A DNA stretch of 64,000 bases from Microbacterium sp. SCN 70-27 (GCA_001724425.1 MEEK01000013.1:26222-90221); one strand, 5' to 3'; positions 17,753-26,812 are shown, numbered from the stretch's first letter. Numbers and translations are program-made. Notes: generated from the letters alone by a model not told the origin.

Positions 17753-18941
17753 GGCCCGGGACGGGTTGGTTGCGCCACGACGGCCAGAGGGACGCGAGTT
17801 CGGCGGCGGTGACCCCGAACAGCGCCCACTGGCCGGTGGAGTGAGAATTGCCGAGAAGATGGGGCTCGTCCTCGAGCGGGCCCCACGCGGCCAGGACGTC
17901 GGGGGTGAGGCTCGCGACGAAGATCAGCTCGTCGGGTTGACGCTCGGCGATCATCCGGCGCGCCTCGTCGGCACCTGCCGCCGTGACACGGAACGGCCGG
18001 CCGAACCGGTCGAGGTGCTGCGAGAAGGTCGCGACAGCCTCCGGGTCGAGGTCGATGACGTGCAGGGATGCCTTGCCACCCGTTTCGAGGGCGTCGTCGA
18101 TCAGCATCCGAATGTCCGCGAGCACCTGTGCGCTGTCGGGGCTCGCCCGGCGCGTCGTCCGGGCGACGAGCGACTCGTTCCACCACAGCCGCGCACTGTT
18201 GTAGCGCCGGAGCCCCGCCGAGAGCCGGTCGGCCGTGGCCCCCGAGCGGCGGATCGTGCCGCAGGTCGTGTGCAGCGGAAGCAGTTCGGGGTACGCGTCT
18301 CCCACGTGTCGATGCGCGAGGTCGAGCTTGGCGAGGTTCGTGCTCAGGCTGTTGTGCGTGAGCGGGATGTCGCGTGCGACGGCTCGCAGCCCGGCGCGCC
18401 GCATCCGGGCCGCGTACTCGACGCCGTAGGCATGCCACGCCAGGAGCGGCTCTTCGGCGAACGGCTCGCGGAGGATCTGGTCGCGCGTCGTCATCAACAG
18501 GACCTCGTCGAGGGAGTCCACGTCGCGCGGAGTCGGTGCGAGCTCACCGATCGGCACGATCCGGTCGCGGATCCGGCCGACGATGCTGCGGTCGGCGTCG
18601 ATGCCGCAGGCGCCCAGGATGCCGATGTCGGTGGCATCCAGCAGCTCCGCGGCGACCTCTTCGAGCCGCGGCAGCGAATGGAGCACGACATCCTGGTGCA
18701 CGAAGACGACCACGGGATTCCGTGCGATCCGAGCGCCGTGGTTCAGCGCCGCACCTGCGGTCGAGAACCGACCCTCACGGTTGTCGACCGCGATCAGCTC
18801 CGTTTCGGGGGCATCCGTGCTCTGGGCCCTCACCGATTGGCGCAGGCACGAGTCCAGAACGGCCTCGTCGTTGTAGACGCACACGATCGAAACGGGTGCG
18901 CGGCGGGCGTTCTCGGCGTTGTGATCGGATGTCGAGGACAC
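17745..18941 (-). CDS. GT2-like glycosyltransferase with extra C-terminal domain
   Basis: About 398 residues. The first 230 form a GT2-like domain: VSIVCVYNDEAVLDSCL, then FVHQDV instead of a standard DxD, and a late LTHNSLS. The remaining 165 residues are of unknown role but contain VIDLDPEAVATF, which looks Rossmann-like. Two GTG codons sit in tandem (18944, 18941). The second is chosen because a TAGAAT -10 box (18953-18948) would place transcription start at it, giving a leaderless mRNA. The gene is divergent from another GT2 gene starting at 18977. Confidence 0.75.
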   Translation of the reverse strand: MSSTSDHNAENARRAPVSIVCVYNDEAVLDSCLRQSVRAQSTDAPETELIAVDNREGRFSTAGAALNHGARIARNPVVVFVHQDVVLHSLPRLEEVAAELLDATDIGILGACGIDADRSIVGRIRDRIVPIGELAPTPRDVDSLDEVLLMTTRDQILREPFAEEPLLAWHAYGVEYAARMRRAGLRAVARDIPLTHNSLSTNLAKLDLAHRHVGDAYPELLPLHTTCGTIRRSGATADRLSAGLRRYNSARLWWNESLVARTTRRASPDSAQVLADIRMLIDDALETGGKASLHVIDLDPEAVATFSQHLDRFGRPFRVTAAGADEARRMIAERQPDELIFVASLTPDVLAAWGPLEDEPHLLGNSHSTGQWALFGVTAAELASLWPSWRNQPVPGLA

Positions 18942-18947
18942 CACAGA

Positions 18948-18953
18948 ATTCTA
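18948..18953 (-). promoter_or_regulatory. -10 box of a leaderless promoter (reverse GT2-like gene)
   Basis: TAGAAT on the reverse strand lies 6 nt before GTG 18941. That spacing places the transcription start at or next to the start codon. No convincing -35 hexamer was found. Confidence 0.5.
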
Positions 18954-18964
18954 CGGGGGATCAC

Positions 18965-18970
18965 TAGGCT
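18965..18970 (+). promoter_or_regulatory. -10 box of a leaderless promoter (forward GT2 gene)
   Basis: TAGGCT lies 6 nt before GTG 18977. It is back to back with the reverse -10 box at 18948-18953, so two divergent leaderless promoters share about 25 bp. Confidence 0.5.
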
Positions 18971-18976
18971 GGACCA

Positions 18977-19876
18977 GTGGAAATCGATGTCGCTGCCGTC
19001 GTCGTGACATACAACAGCGAGGATCACGTCGCGGGGCTGCTGGACAGTGTCGGTCCCGCGCTCGGGGCGCTCTCGGGAGCGATCGTCGTGGTGGACAACG
19101 GCTCCACCGACCGCACTCTCGAGATCCTCGACGAGCGCACCGACTGCGTCGTCATCCGCTCCACGAACATCGGGTACGCGGCGGGCATGAACCGCGCCAT
19201 CGCCGCCGCGCCCGAGGCGCGGGCATTCCTCATCCTCAACCCCGACGCCACGCTCGACCCGGACTCGGTCGAGACGATGATGCGCGTGTTGGCGCAACCC
19301 GGAGTGGGGATCGTTGCCCCGCGCGTTCGGGAGAGCGACGGATCGCTGTCGCCGTCGCTGCGCCGGCGTCCGACGCTCGGCCGGGTGGGCGGCCTGAGCT
19401 TCACGGGGCTCGCAGCCTTCACCGAGCGCATCGAGGACCCGCGCGAGTACGAGAGCGCGCACGACGTCGATTGGGCGGTCGGCGCTGTCCTCCTCGTCGA
19501 TGCGGGCTGCTACACGGCGCTCGGGGGCATGGACGAGTCGTTCTTCCTCTACTCGGAAGAGACGGATCTGAGCCTGCGCGCGCGTGCGGGCGGATGGGCG
19601 ACGCGCTACACGCCCGATGCCGGGGCCGTGCACGTCGGTGGCGGTTCGGGCGAGAGCGACTTCACCCACACGCTGAAGATCGTGAACCGCGTCCGCATCT
19701 ACCGCCGCCTCACCGGGCCCGTGCGCGGCTGGATGTACCTGTGGGCGAGCGTGTTCGTCGAGTTGCGCCGCGCAGCCCTCGGGCGCCGCGAATCGCGGGC
19801 CGCGGTGAAGGCGCTGCTCGTTCCCTCGGCGCGGCCCGAGGTGCTCGGCCTCGGATCGGTGTTCGTTCCGCGCTGA
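18977..19876 (+). CDS. GT2 family glycosyltransferase, rhamnosyltransferase-like
   Basis: 299 residues. VAAVVVTYNSEDHVAGLLDSV, VVDNGSTDRT, the DxD-type NPDATLDPDSVE and the late MDESFFLYSEETDLSLRARAGGW are hallmarks of WbbL-like GT2 enzymes, many of which add rhamnose. It starts with GTG at 18977, apparently leaderless. It stands alone between a reverse glycosyltransferase operon and a reverse beta-helix gene and ends at a strong hairpin. The donor sugar is inferred only from family. Confidence 0.87.
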   Translation: MEIDVAAVVVTYNSEDHVAGLLDSVGPALGALSGAIVVVDNGSTDRTLEILDERTDCVVIRSTNIGYAAGMNRAIAAAPEARAFLILNPDATLDPDSVETMMRVLAQPGVGIVAPRVRESDGSLSPSLRRRPTLGRVGGLSFTGLAAFTERIEDPREYESAHDVDWAVGAVLLVDAGCYTALGGMDESFFLYSEETDLSLRARAGGWATRYTPDAGAVHVGGGSGESDFTHTLKIVNRVRIYRRLTGPVRGWMYLWASVFVELRRAALGRRESRAAVKALLVPSARPEVLGLGSVFVPR

Positions 19877-19935
19877 GCACGCAGCACCGCCCGGCACCGG
19901 ATCGAGCTGCCGGATCGAACGGCGCCGCGTCGAAT

Positions 19936-19974
19936 CGGAACGGCCGGCCCGCATTGCGCGGACCGGCCGTTCCG
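19936..19974. terminator. hairpin terminator between convergent genes
   Basis: A 17-bp stem with a single mismatch (19936-19952 with 19958-19974) around a 5-nt loop lies in the 114-bp gap between the GT2 stop (19876) and the convergent beta-helix gene stop (19991). It likely serves both strands. Confidence 0.72.
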
Positions 19975-19990
19975 GGTGGGGGAGCGGGCG

Positions 19991-21724
19991 TCACTCCTCG
20001 GGGCGTCCGATCGCCGCGCCGTCGCTGAATCGGTTGTTCGACCAGACGTTGCCGTTCGGCGCGCCGGCCTTGTTCAACGAGTTGGTCGGGCCGTAGACGC
20101 CGCACTTGCCGGATCCGCCGCGGGCGAACACATTGTCGGTGACCGTGAGGTTCCGCGTGTTCGGGTACGGCTTGCCGGGGTAGTAGCCGGGGTTGAGGCA
20201 GTAGCCGGCTTGGGTGTGCTTGCCGGCGTCGCTCATATCGAACGTGGATGCCAGGTAGTTCTTCGTGATGGTGATGTTCTGGATCGGCCCGTAGTCGCCG
20301 TAGAACCCGATCACCGCCGAGCAGCCGGCATCCTCGACGCGACTGGAGTAGGCCGACCAATCACCGCAGGTGGCGTAGTTGTGCTCGATGCGGAAGCCAT
20401 CGGTGCCGTTCCCGCCGAAGGCGTTGTAGTGGTACGCGCCGCCGAGTTCCATCCCGTGGACCCAGTTGTCCTTGGCCTCGCAGTTGGTGTCGCACTTGAT
20501 CACGCCTTCACCGCCGTGCGAGTTCACGCGGTAGGCGAAGAAGTTGCTGCGACCGATGTTCTCCCACCACGGAAGGTCCGGCGGGGCCACTTCGGTGTCC
20601 TCGATGAGCACGGGGCCGTAGCTCGACTTCTCCGCGAAGATGACGCCCTTCACGAGGGAGTTGCGGATCGTGACGCATGGAGTGCTCTTCGATGTCGTGC
20701 CGTTGCCGGCTTCGATGATGATCGATTCGTTCACGATCTTCGAGTCGATGACGACGCCGCAGGAGCGGATGGTGGTCGGGCCCGTGTACGTGGTGAGGGT
20801 GACGGGCTTGCGGGAGTCGCCGGGCAGGCCCTGCGGGTAGCCGGTGTTCTGCGGTCCTGGCCAGCATCCGCCCCACGGGTCCGGTCCGCCGGGGGTGTTG
20901 GCCGCGCCCACGCACGAGCCCGGGGTCGCCGGAGCGGACGTCGCCGACGGCGTCGGCGTGGGGGTCGCCGTCGGTGTCGGGGTGGACGTCGGTGTCGGCG
21001 TCGGCGTGGGCGTCGCGGTCGGCTTCGGCGTGGGGGTCGCGGTCGGCTTCGGCGTGGGCGAGGTCGACGGGGTCGGGCTGGACGACGGAAGCGGCTTCGC
21101 ATCGCCGGATGCCGCGAAGACGATGTCGACCATATAGTTCGAGCCGCGGTACGTGCTCTGCGGGACGCTGCTCGTCGCGCCGTAGCGGTACACACCGGCG
21201 CTCGAGTCGAGGCGGAAGCCGTTCTGGGTCTTGCTGCGCACCAGATCCTGCTCTCGCACCGGATAGGCGCCCCCCGGTGCCTGGTATGAGGCGACGTACC
21301 GCTTGCCTGCGCTGAGTTTGACGGGGTTGTGGAGGGCGACCGTCCGCCACCCGACGGTGCGATCCGCGGGGAACGACGCGCGTGCGAGTACGGTACCGTC
21401 CGCGGACCACAGCGTCGCGGACGTCACATCCGTCGTGGCGCTGCCCTGGTAGTACTGCAATGCGGTGACCGATCCCGAACGCTCCGGGCTGAAGCGGATG
21501 CCCAGTTCGACCGGAACCCGATCGGGATCGACGGCGACGGTGGGCTTGAGTTGGTCGGAGAAGATGCCGGTCGTCGTGGGGGCGGCGACGGCAGGGGTGA
21601 TGATGGCCAGTCCTGTGATGGACAGTCCGGCCGCGATGAGTGCGGCGACGGCGACGCGGAGATTCCGCGTCAGGTGGGAGCGCACGCGGACGCGTTCGCG
21701 AGGGGTGGGGGCTTCGGCAGACAT
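19991..21724 (-). CDS. secreted DUF4082-like / Pro-Thr linker / right-handed beta-helix protein
   Basis: 577 residues. A signal peptide (about 25-48, LRVAVAALIAAGLSITGLAI, cut after AVAA) is followed by a beta-sandwich resembling DUF4082 (ELGIRFSPERSGSVTALQYYQG at about 68-89). Then comes a 50-residue Thr-Pro linker of TPTPTP type (about 213-262). Last is a region with repeated short strands and Asn-rich turns (IRNSLVKGVIFAE, ITKNYLAS, VTDNVFARG) typical of right-handed beta-helix carbohydrate-active proteins. It may bind or cleave the exopolysaccharide at the cell surface; lyase activity is not proven. It is exported but has no sortase motif or membrane anchor. Confidence 0.78.
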   Translation of the reverse strand: MSAEAPTPRERVRVRSHLTRNLRVAVAALIAAGLSITGLAIITPAVAAPTTTGIFSDQLKPTVAVDPDRVPVELGIRFSPERSGSVTALQYYQGSATTDVTSATLWSADGTVLARASFPADRTVGWRTVALHNPVKLSAGKRYVASYQAPGGAYPVREQDLVRSKTQNGFRLDSSAGVYRYGATSSVPQSTYRGSNYMVDIVFAASGDAKPLPSSSPTPSTSPTPKPTATPTPKPTATPTPTPTPTSTPTPTATPTPTPSATSAPATPGSCVGAANTPGGPDPWGGCWPGPQNTGYPQGLPGDSRKPVTLTTYTGPTTIRSCGVVIDSKIVNESIIIEAGNGTTSKSTPCVTIRNSLVKGVIFAEKSSYGPVLIEDTEVAPPDLPWWENIGRSNFFAYRVNSHGGEGVIKCDTNCEAKDNWVHGMELGGAYHYNAFGGNGTDGFRIEHNYATCGDWSAYSSRVEDAGCSAVIGFYGDYGPIQNITITKNYLASTFDMSDAGKHTQAGYCLNPGYYPGKPYPNTRNLTVTDNVFARGGSGKCGVYGPTNSLNKAGAPNGNVWSNNRFSDGAAIGRPEE

Positions 21725-21931
21725 CTCGTTCCGTAAGTGGGAAGCGACCCGGCGGGTTTTCGGGGAGAGGACCGGGTCTGACGATCAGGTTCTAGGGAAG
21801 TATGACCGCAGTGTAGGGCCTCCTCGGAACGAATGAGAGAACACTCACATGCAGACCGTTCGGATATGCTCCTGCAGGAGCAGCGTCGGCGGGGGCACCG
21901 TCTGCGATGCGGCCACCTGGGGAGGGGCGTG

Positions 21932-22357
21932 ATGGGACGACGGAGTGCCGCTATCGGACTGGGGGTGTACGGGGTGGCCGCTGCGGTCATCCTTCTGGCG
22001 CCTGTCTCGTACGGCGACATCGTTCAGGCGATCGCCGACGTCCTGGCCCGTCTTTTCGGTCTGGACGGGTTCGGCTCCGGCTGGGTCGAGTTCGTCGCCA
22101 ACATCCTGCTCTTCACGCCGCTCGGGTTCCTCCTGACGGTGTTGTTGTACCCGCGCTGGTGGGCGGTGCCGCTCGCGATCGCCTTGTCGGCATGCGTGGA
22201 ACTTGCGCAGATCGTCATCCCCTCGCGGCAGCCGAGCCTGCGAGATGTGCTCGCCAACAGTCTGGGCGCCCTCGTCGGCGCGTTGGTCGCGTTGCTCGTC
22301 ATCGGATGGCGGGCACGGCGTCGTCGGCGCCGCGAGAGGATCAGCGCAACCGTTTGA
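21932..22357 (+). CDS. VanZ-like membrane protein
   Basis: 141 residues with four hydrophobic segments. The stretch VEFVANILLFTPLGFLLTVLL followed by ACVELAQIVIPSRQPSLRDVLANSLGALVG is the VanZ family signature. VanZ proteins are linked to teicoplanin resistance and occur widely in surface-polymer loci. ATG 21932 follows GGGGAGGGG (21920-21928), which favours it over the in-frame start at 21833. Its 3' end overlaps the convergent deacetylase gene by 17 bp. Confidence 0.85.
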   Translation: MGRRSAAIGLGVYGVAAAVILLAPVSYGDIVQAIADVLARLFGLDGFGSGWVEFVANILLFTPLGFLLTVLLYPRWWAVPLAIALSACVELAQIVIPSRQPSLRDVLANSLGALVGALVALLVIGWRARRRRRRERISATV

Positions 22358-22994
22358 CGAGGCTTGCGGCGGCGTTCCGCGCCTCGGACGCCCCGCTCCG
22401 GCGCGTGACGAGAGCGCTGACCGACTCGGCGGTGTCATGCTCGGTGACGCTGTAGCGCGCACGCATCCATGCTCCCGGGCGACTCCGGTAGCGGTCGCTC
22501 GTGTACAGCACCCGGTACCCGGCGGCGCGGACCCGGCGCACGGTGTTCCGGTCATACCGGCCGAGAGGGAGCGCCGCCTCGGTGGGGGTCGTGCCCGACG
22601 CCTCCTGGATGGCATTGCGCGCGTCGAACAGTTCGCGCCGTGCCGCCGCGTCGTCGAGCGCGCGCCACGGGGTGTGGGTCCACCCGTGGTTTCCGATGGA
22701 CATCCCCGCCGCGACCAGCGAGCGCAGGTCGTGCGCGTTCAGGCTCGCGGGGTCGTCGAGGCGTCCCGCGAGCACGAAGAACGTCGCCCGCAACCCGCGC
22801 TCCGTGAGCGCCGGGAGAGCGATGTCGAGGTCGGACCGATTGCCGTCGTCGAAGCTCAGTTCGACGTCGGATCGGTCCGCGAGGGCGTCGAGCGTGCGCA
22901 GGAAGGTGTCCTCCGCCATCCAGTACCGGGCTTCGCCGCTTTCCCGCTCATCGGCGCAGACGCCGATGCCGTGGAAGCAGATGTGCGTGGTCAC
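22341..22994 (-). CDS. polysaccharide deacetylase family protein (NodB-like)
   Basis: 217 residues. LSFDDGNRSDLDIALPALTERGLRATFFVLAG carries the NodB motif 1 Asp-Asp pair, and MSIGNHGWTHTPW gives motif 2 (HxxxH-type metal site, here H-G-W-T-H). It is predicted to remove N- or O-acetyl groups from polysaccharide. No signal peptide is visible, so it may act inside the cell or exit by another route. GTG 22994 overlaps the upstream GT2 stop as GTGA (22991-22994), marking translational coupling in a five-gene reverse operon. Confidence 0.87.
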   Translation of the reverse strand: MTTHICFHGIGVCADERESGEARYWMAEDTFLRTLDALADRSDVELSFDDGNRSDLDIALPALTERGLRATFFVLAGRLDDPASLNAHDLRSLVAAGMSIGNHGWTHTPWRALDDAAARRELFDARNAIQEASGTTPTEAALPLGRYDRNTVRRVRAAGYRVLYTSDRYRSRPGAWMRARYSVTEHDTAESVSALVTRRSGASEARNAAASLVKRLR

Positions 22995-23845
22995 GTGACG
23001 TTCTCCTCAGGTCGTGCTCGCGTGCTCGTGTCGTGTCCCCAGCCGACCGCCTGCCCACGTCGCCCGCGCCGCCCTGCGATCGCGGTGATCACGACATAGG
23101 GCACGGCAGCGGGCGCGAGCCAGGGATTCGGCACCACGACGTCGCGCAGCCAGGCCCAGCGATCCGACGGTCGGACGGTGATCGCGACCTCCCCGGACGC
23201 CGCCGCCGCCCGCAGCTGCGCGTTGCCGCGGCGCACGCGAACCAGCCGGGCGAGAAGATCGGAGGTGCGCATCGGAGCCTCGACGACGACCTCGATCGCC
23301 GCGACTTCGCGCTTCTCCGCATCGTCGAAGAGTGAGTCGAGGAAGAGGTCATCCGCAACCAGTGTCGGGAAATCCGCGAACCGATCTCGCCCCTCCTCGG
23401 AGAGCGCGATCAGGCCGCGTCCGAACAGCCCTCGCCGAAAGACCGGGAGCCGTGAACTGATCGCCGTGTAGGCGCGCACGGGCCAGGAGCGGCCTACGAC
23501 CTCGATACGTCGAGCCGGAACCGCAGCGAGGATGCCGGGCGCGTCGAGCGACTCGCACAGCGCGGTCAGACCCCCGGGAGGGACGACGATATCGGCATCG
23601 AGGTAGATGCGCGGAAAGCTCCCGGCGACGTCTTCGGCGGCGTTGAGCGCCGCCGCCTTGCCAGGCTCGGAGCGATCGATGACGACCGCTCCGCGACGGG
23701 CCGCGATCTCGGCGGTGCGATCCGCGCATCCGTTGGCGCTGACGATGATCTCCAGTCGCCCGGCCACATCCTGCGCAAGAAGCGCGGTGAGACACCGGTC
23801 GATGACCGCTTCCTCATTGTGCGCTGCGATGATGACGCTGACCAT
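22991..23845 (-). CDS. GT2 family glycosyltransferase
   Basis: 284 residues. VSVIIAAHNEEAVIDRCLTALLAQ, VSANGCADRT and the DxD-like YLDADIVVPPGG match GT2 enzymes. Hydrophobic residues near the C-terminus (LAPAAVPYVVITAIAG) suggest membrane association. ATG 23845 is chosen because the family motif begins at once; the longer in-frame extension to 24160 overlaps the upstream gene. It lies 5 bp after the TolB-like gene and overlaps the deacetylase gene. Confidence 0.86.
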   Translation of the reverse strand: MVSVIIAAHNEEAVIDRCLTALLAQDVAGRLEIIVSANGCADRTAEIAARRGAVVIDRSEPGKAAALNAAEDVAGSFPRIYLDADIVVPPGGLTALCESLDAPGILAAVPARRIEVVGRSWPVRAYTAISSRLPVFRRGLFGRGLIALSEEGRDRFADFPTLVADDLFLDSLFDDAEKREVAAIEVVVEAPMRTSDLLARLVRVRRGNAQLRAAAASGEVAITVRPSDRWAWLRDVVVPNPWLAPAAVPYVVITAIAGRRGRRGQAVGWGHDTSTRARPEENVT

Positions 23846-23850
23846 GGGCT

Positions 23851-24876
23851 CTACCCTCGCCCCCGCACCACCGACGGCGACCAGGCGTGTTCGATGAACA
23901 CGCTCGGCTCGCTCGAGCCGTCCGCCGCCAGCTTCCAGACGTCGTAGTCGCCCACGGCACCGTCTCGAGGCATCCCGTAGAGAATCGTGCCGTCGTCGAG
24001 CCACTCGATCTGGTCGTCGATGCTGCGCGTCTCCGGCAGCAGGGTGACCGCGCCGGTGGCGATGTCGTAGACCGCGGGTGTCCAGTGCACGGTGGGGCCG
24101 GAGCCCGATGTGACGCGTTTGAACGCGATCCGCGTGCCGTCGGGGGAAAGCGAGGGACACTCGACGTTGGCGGCGATCGCATCGAGGGACCGGGTGGAGA
24201 TCGATCCCTTCACGAGGTAGGTGGTGCCGACCGTCGTCGTCCCGACAGTCGCGTAGAAGGTGTCGTCATCGACGAACGTGATGCCCCAGTAGTTGCGGTC
24301 CACCGGTGCGCTCGGCCGGCCGTCGATCGTCAGCGACCAGTCTTCGAGAGTGCCGAGGTCCTCTCCCGTCGTCGTGTGGATGCGGGTGTCGGTCGAGAAG
24401 CCGATGGTCGCGTAGGAGTGCCCTGTCACGAACGACGTGGAGGCGATGAGGGTGCCATCGGATGAGATGCGGGTGCGACTCGGGAGACCGGGAAGGGGCC
24501 ATGAGGCGGCTTCAGTGCCGTCGGCCCGATACAGCGTGCCGGTATAGCTCGGAGTGATGCCGCGTACTGTCCGCAGGCAGCTGAACTCGAGGGGCGTGGC
24601 ATCCACGCGGTCGCAGACGACGTCGGAGATCGCGCGCGGACCGCTGGGATCGGTCAGCGGCACCGAGGCGACGTGGCCGTACTCGGCACCCGAGGCGGTG
24701 CTCCGGAAGACCACGCGATCGGATCCGATCACCGGTGCGGCCTCGGTCGCCACATCGCTCGGAGCCTGCTGTCGCGCCTGATACTGCTGCCATGCGACGA
24801 TGCCCACGACGCCGGTCGCAGCGAAAGCCAGGACCGCGAGGACCGCGATCAGGATCCAGCGCGCACGGACACTCAC
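23851..24876 (-). CDS. membrane-anchored TolB-like (PD40) beta-propeller protein
   Basis: 341 residues. A single N-terminal membrane anchor (about 8-28, ILIAVLAVLAFAATGVVGIVAW) precedes an extracytoplasmic domain with recurring blades: RISSDGTLIASTS, CPSLSPDGTRIAFKRV, QIEWLDDGTILYG. The SPDGTRIAF pattern is typical of TolB/PD40 propellers. GTG 24876 overlaps the MFS stop as GTGA (24873-24876). Its role in the polysaccharide locus is unknown; a surface sensor or scaffold is possible. Confidence 0.78.
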   Translation of the reverse strand: MSVRARWILIAVLAVLAFAATGVVGIVAWQQYQARQQAPSDVATEAAPVIGSDRVVFRSTASGAEYGHVASVPLTDPSGPRAISDVVCDRVDATPLEFSCLRTVRGITPSYTGTLYRADGTEAASWPLPGLPSRTRISSDGTLIASTSFVTGHSYATIGFSTDTRIHTTTGEDLGTLEDWSLTIDGRPSAPVDRNYWGITFVDDDTFYATVGTTTVGTTYLVKGSISTRSLDAIAANVECPSLSPDGTRIAFKRVTSGSGPTVHWTPAVYDIATGAVTLLPETRSIDDQIEWLDDGTILYGMPRDGAVGDYDVWKLAADGSSEPSVFIEHAWSPSVVRGRG

Positions 24877-26138
24877 GGCGTCCCGCCCTTCTCCGCCTTC
24901 GCCGGCCGGTGCAGCAGCGGACGCAGGAGAACCGCGACGAGGGGAATCGCGAGCGCGAGCACGATCGCCACTGCGACCATCGCCGCGTCTCGGCCGGCGA
25001 CGAACCACAGGACGCCGAAGCCGGCTGCCGAGACGAACCGCGTGAGCGCCACGACCGTCTGCGCGGTGGCGATCGCCGTGCCTCGACTGTCCGGGGGCGC
25101 CAGCTGTGAGACGAGAGCCGAAAGCACCCCGTCGGTCGCGGCGTAGAACGCGCCCAGGAACACGAGACAGAGGATCGTCGCGGCCACATCGGCGAGCGGC
25201 AGCACCGCGATGACATAGGCGGCGAGCAACCCCAGGTGGCCCCAGACGAAAACGCGGGCTCGGCCGACCCGGTCGGCGAGGCGCCCGAGAGGGACGGCGA
25301 AAGCCAGGAAGGCCACGTTCGTGCCGACATACAGCAGGGGGAACCAGAGCGCGGCGAAATCGCTTCGGGCCTGCAGCACCAGGTAGACGAAGCCGTCGCC
25401 GATCGTGACGAGTCCGAGGATGCCCGCGGCGGCGAGGACGCGCCGCATGGGTCCTCGGACCACGGCGCGCCAGTCCACCTTCCGACGTGCTTCCGCGCGC
25501 CGTGCTCGAACGTTCGGGACGACGAGACCGAGGATCAGCACGCCGAGCGTGGCGAAGACGAGCGATGCGACGAAGACGATGTGGAACCCGTCCGGCACCA
25601 CCAGCAGGATGAGGAACGCGAGGAACGGACCGATAGCGGCCCCGATGTTGTCGAGCATCCGATGCACGCCGAAGGCGTTGCCGAGCCGTTCGGGATCGCT
25701 CGTCGCCGTGATGAGGGCATCTCGCGGCGCTGTGCGGATGCCCTTGCCGATCCGGTCCGCGGTGATCACGGCCGTCATCGCGGCGAACCCGCTCCACAGC
25801 AGGAGTCCCACACGTGCGACCGCAGCCAGCGCGTACCCCACGAACGCCACCCATTTGGGCTGATCGAGGCGGTCAGAGGCGTAGCCCCCCGCGATGCGGA
25901 CGATCGCGCTCGTGCCCTGGTACAGACCGTCGAGCACGCCGAAGGCGATCGTCGAGAGGCCGAGGAACCCGGTGATGTACAGCGGAAGGATCGCCGAGAC
26001 GGACTCGGAGGAGATGTCGGTCAGCATCGAGACGATACCGAGCGTCACCACGGTGGACGACACGGTGCGCACGCCGGCCGGTGCGCCGCCGCGTGGCTTG
26101 TCTGCCGGGGAGTTGGTGAGCGAGATGTACACGGTCAC
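24873..26138 (-). CDS. MFS transporter
   Basis: 421 residues with about 12 membrane segments. The loop ADRIGKGIRTAPRDALI between helices 2 and 4 and the RLADRVGRARVFVWG motif A after helix 8 identify an MFS member, of a subfamily seen in uncharacterised operons. It lies between a TolB-like protein and a small membrane protein, with GTGA overlaps on both sides. The substrate is unknown; export of a polysaccharide precursor or efflux are both possible. Confidence 0.85.
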   Translation of the reverse strand: MTVYISLTNSPADKPRGGAPAGVRTVSSTVVTLGIVSMLTDISSESVSAILPLYITGFLGLSTIAFGVLDGLYQGTSAIVRIAGGYASDRLDQPKWVAFVGYALAAVARVGLLLWSGFAAMTAVITADRIGKGIRTAPRDALITATSDPERLGNAFGVHRMLDNIGAAIGPFLAFLILLVVPDGFHIVFVASLVFATLGVLILGLVVPNVRARRAEARRKVDWRAVVRGPMRRVLAAAGILGLVTIGDGFVYLVLQARSDFAALWFPLLYVGTNVAFLAFAVPLGRLADRVGRARVFVWGHLGLLAAYVIAVLPLADVAATILCLVFLGAFYAATDGVLSALVSQLAPPDSRGTAIATAQTVVALTRFVSAAGFGVLWFVAGRDAAMVAVAIVLALAIPLVAVLLRPLLHRPAKAEKGGTP

Positions 26139-26812
26139 TCCGTCCGCAGCGTGCCGAACAGCTTGTAGACGAGGCCCGTCGCGGTCTCACTGGTGGTGAG
26201 CGAGATCGAGGTGAAGGGGCCGGAGTATGAGACGGTCGAGTCATCGCCGCCGGCGGGAGCGAGTCCGAGTGAGGCCCAGAGGGCGCGATAGTGATCGGCG
26301 ATCTCTGCGGCGCTCTGCTCGGTCCGCGCGGTGAGACCCGCCTGCATCCTCGTGCCCTCTGAGGCGATCGACGAGTAGATGATCTCCGCGCCCGCCACCG
26401 GAGCCGCGACAGAAGTGGGGAAGCCGTCCACGAGCTTCCCCTGGGCGGTGGCGTCGGGCGGGAGCGGTGCGGCCACAAGCGGCGACGCCTGCGTCCGCTC
26501 GGGCAGTCGCGCGGCGTCCGACTGGCCTGTCTCCGGTGGCAGTACTTCGCTGCCGTCGACGGGCGTGGGCGCTGTGGTCGGTGTGGTCGGTGTTCCAGGC
26601 GACTCGGTCGTCCCCTGGGTCGGTCCCTGGACCGACCCAGACCGCGCTGTGTCGGCACTCCCGCCCGCGCCAGGCCGCACGACAAGCAGCGATCCCGCCC
26701 AGATGAGCCCCGCGGCGACGATCACGGCGATGCCGATCAGCGCCCATCGCATTCCGCGCGTCAGCGCGCGCGTCTTCGTCTCGGGCGCATCTGCGCCCTC
26801 AGTCGTCCCCAT
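26135..26812 (-). CDS. hypothetical single-pass membrane protein with Pro-Thr linker
   Basis: 225 residues. One membrane segment (about 22-47, MRWALIGIAVIVAAGLIWAGSLLVV) is followed by a low-complexity Gly/Pro/Thr linker (about 50-95) and a compact C-terminal domain of about 110 residues (FPTSVAAPVAGAEIIYSSIASE..., LTARTEQSAAEIADHYRALW). I do not recognise the domain. It is the first gene of the five-gene reverse operon that ends with the deacetylase. The layout suggests a cell-envelope protein with its domain held outside the membrane. Confidence 0.65.
   Translation of the reverse strand: MGTTEGADAPETKTRALTRGMRWALIGIAVIVAAGLIWAGSLLVVRPGAGGSADTARSGSVQGPTQGTTESPGTPTTPTTAPTPVDGSEVLPPETGQSDAARLPERTQASPLVAAPLPPDATAQGKLVDGFPTSVAAPVAGAEIIYSSIASEGTRMQAGLTARTEQSAAEIADHYRALWASLGLAPAGGDDSTVSYSGPFTSISLTTSETATGLVYKLFGTLRTE

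Noticed and set aside
20930-21110. Tandem DNA repeat or CRISPR-like array
   Set aside because: It encodes the Thr-Pro linker of the beta-helix protein in frame. The periodicity follows TPTP codons; there are no spacers. No CRISPR array was seen in the window.
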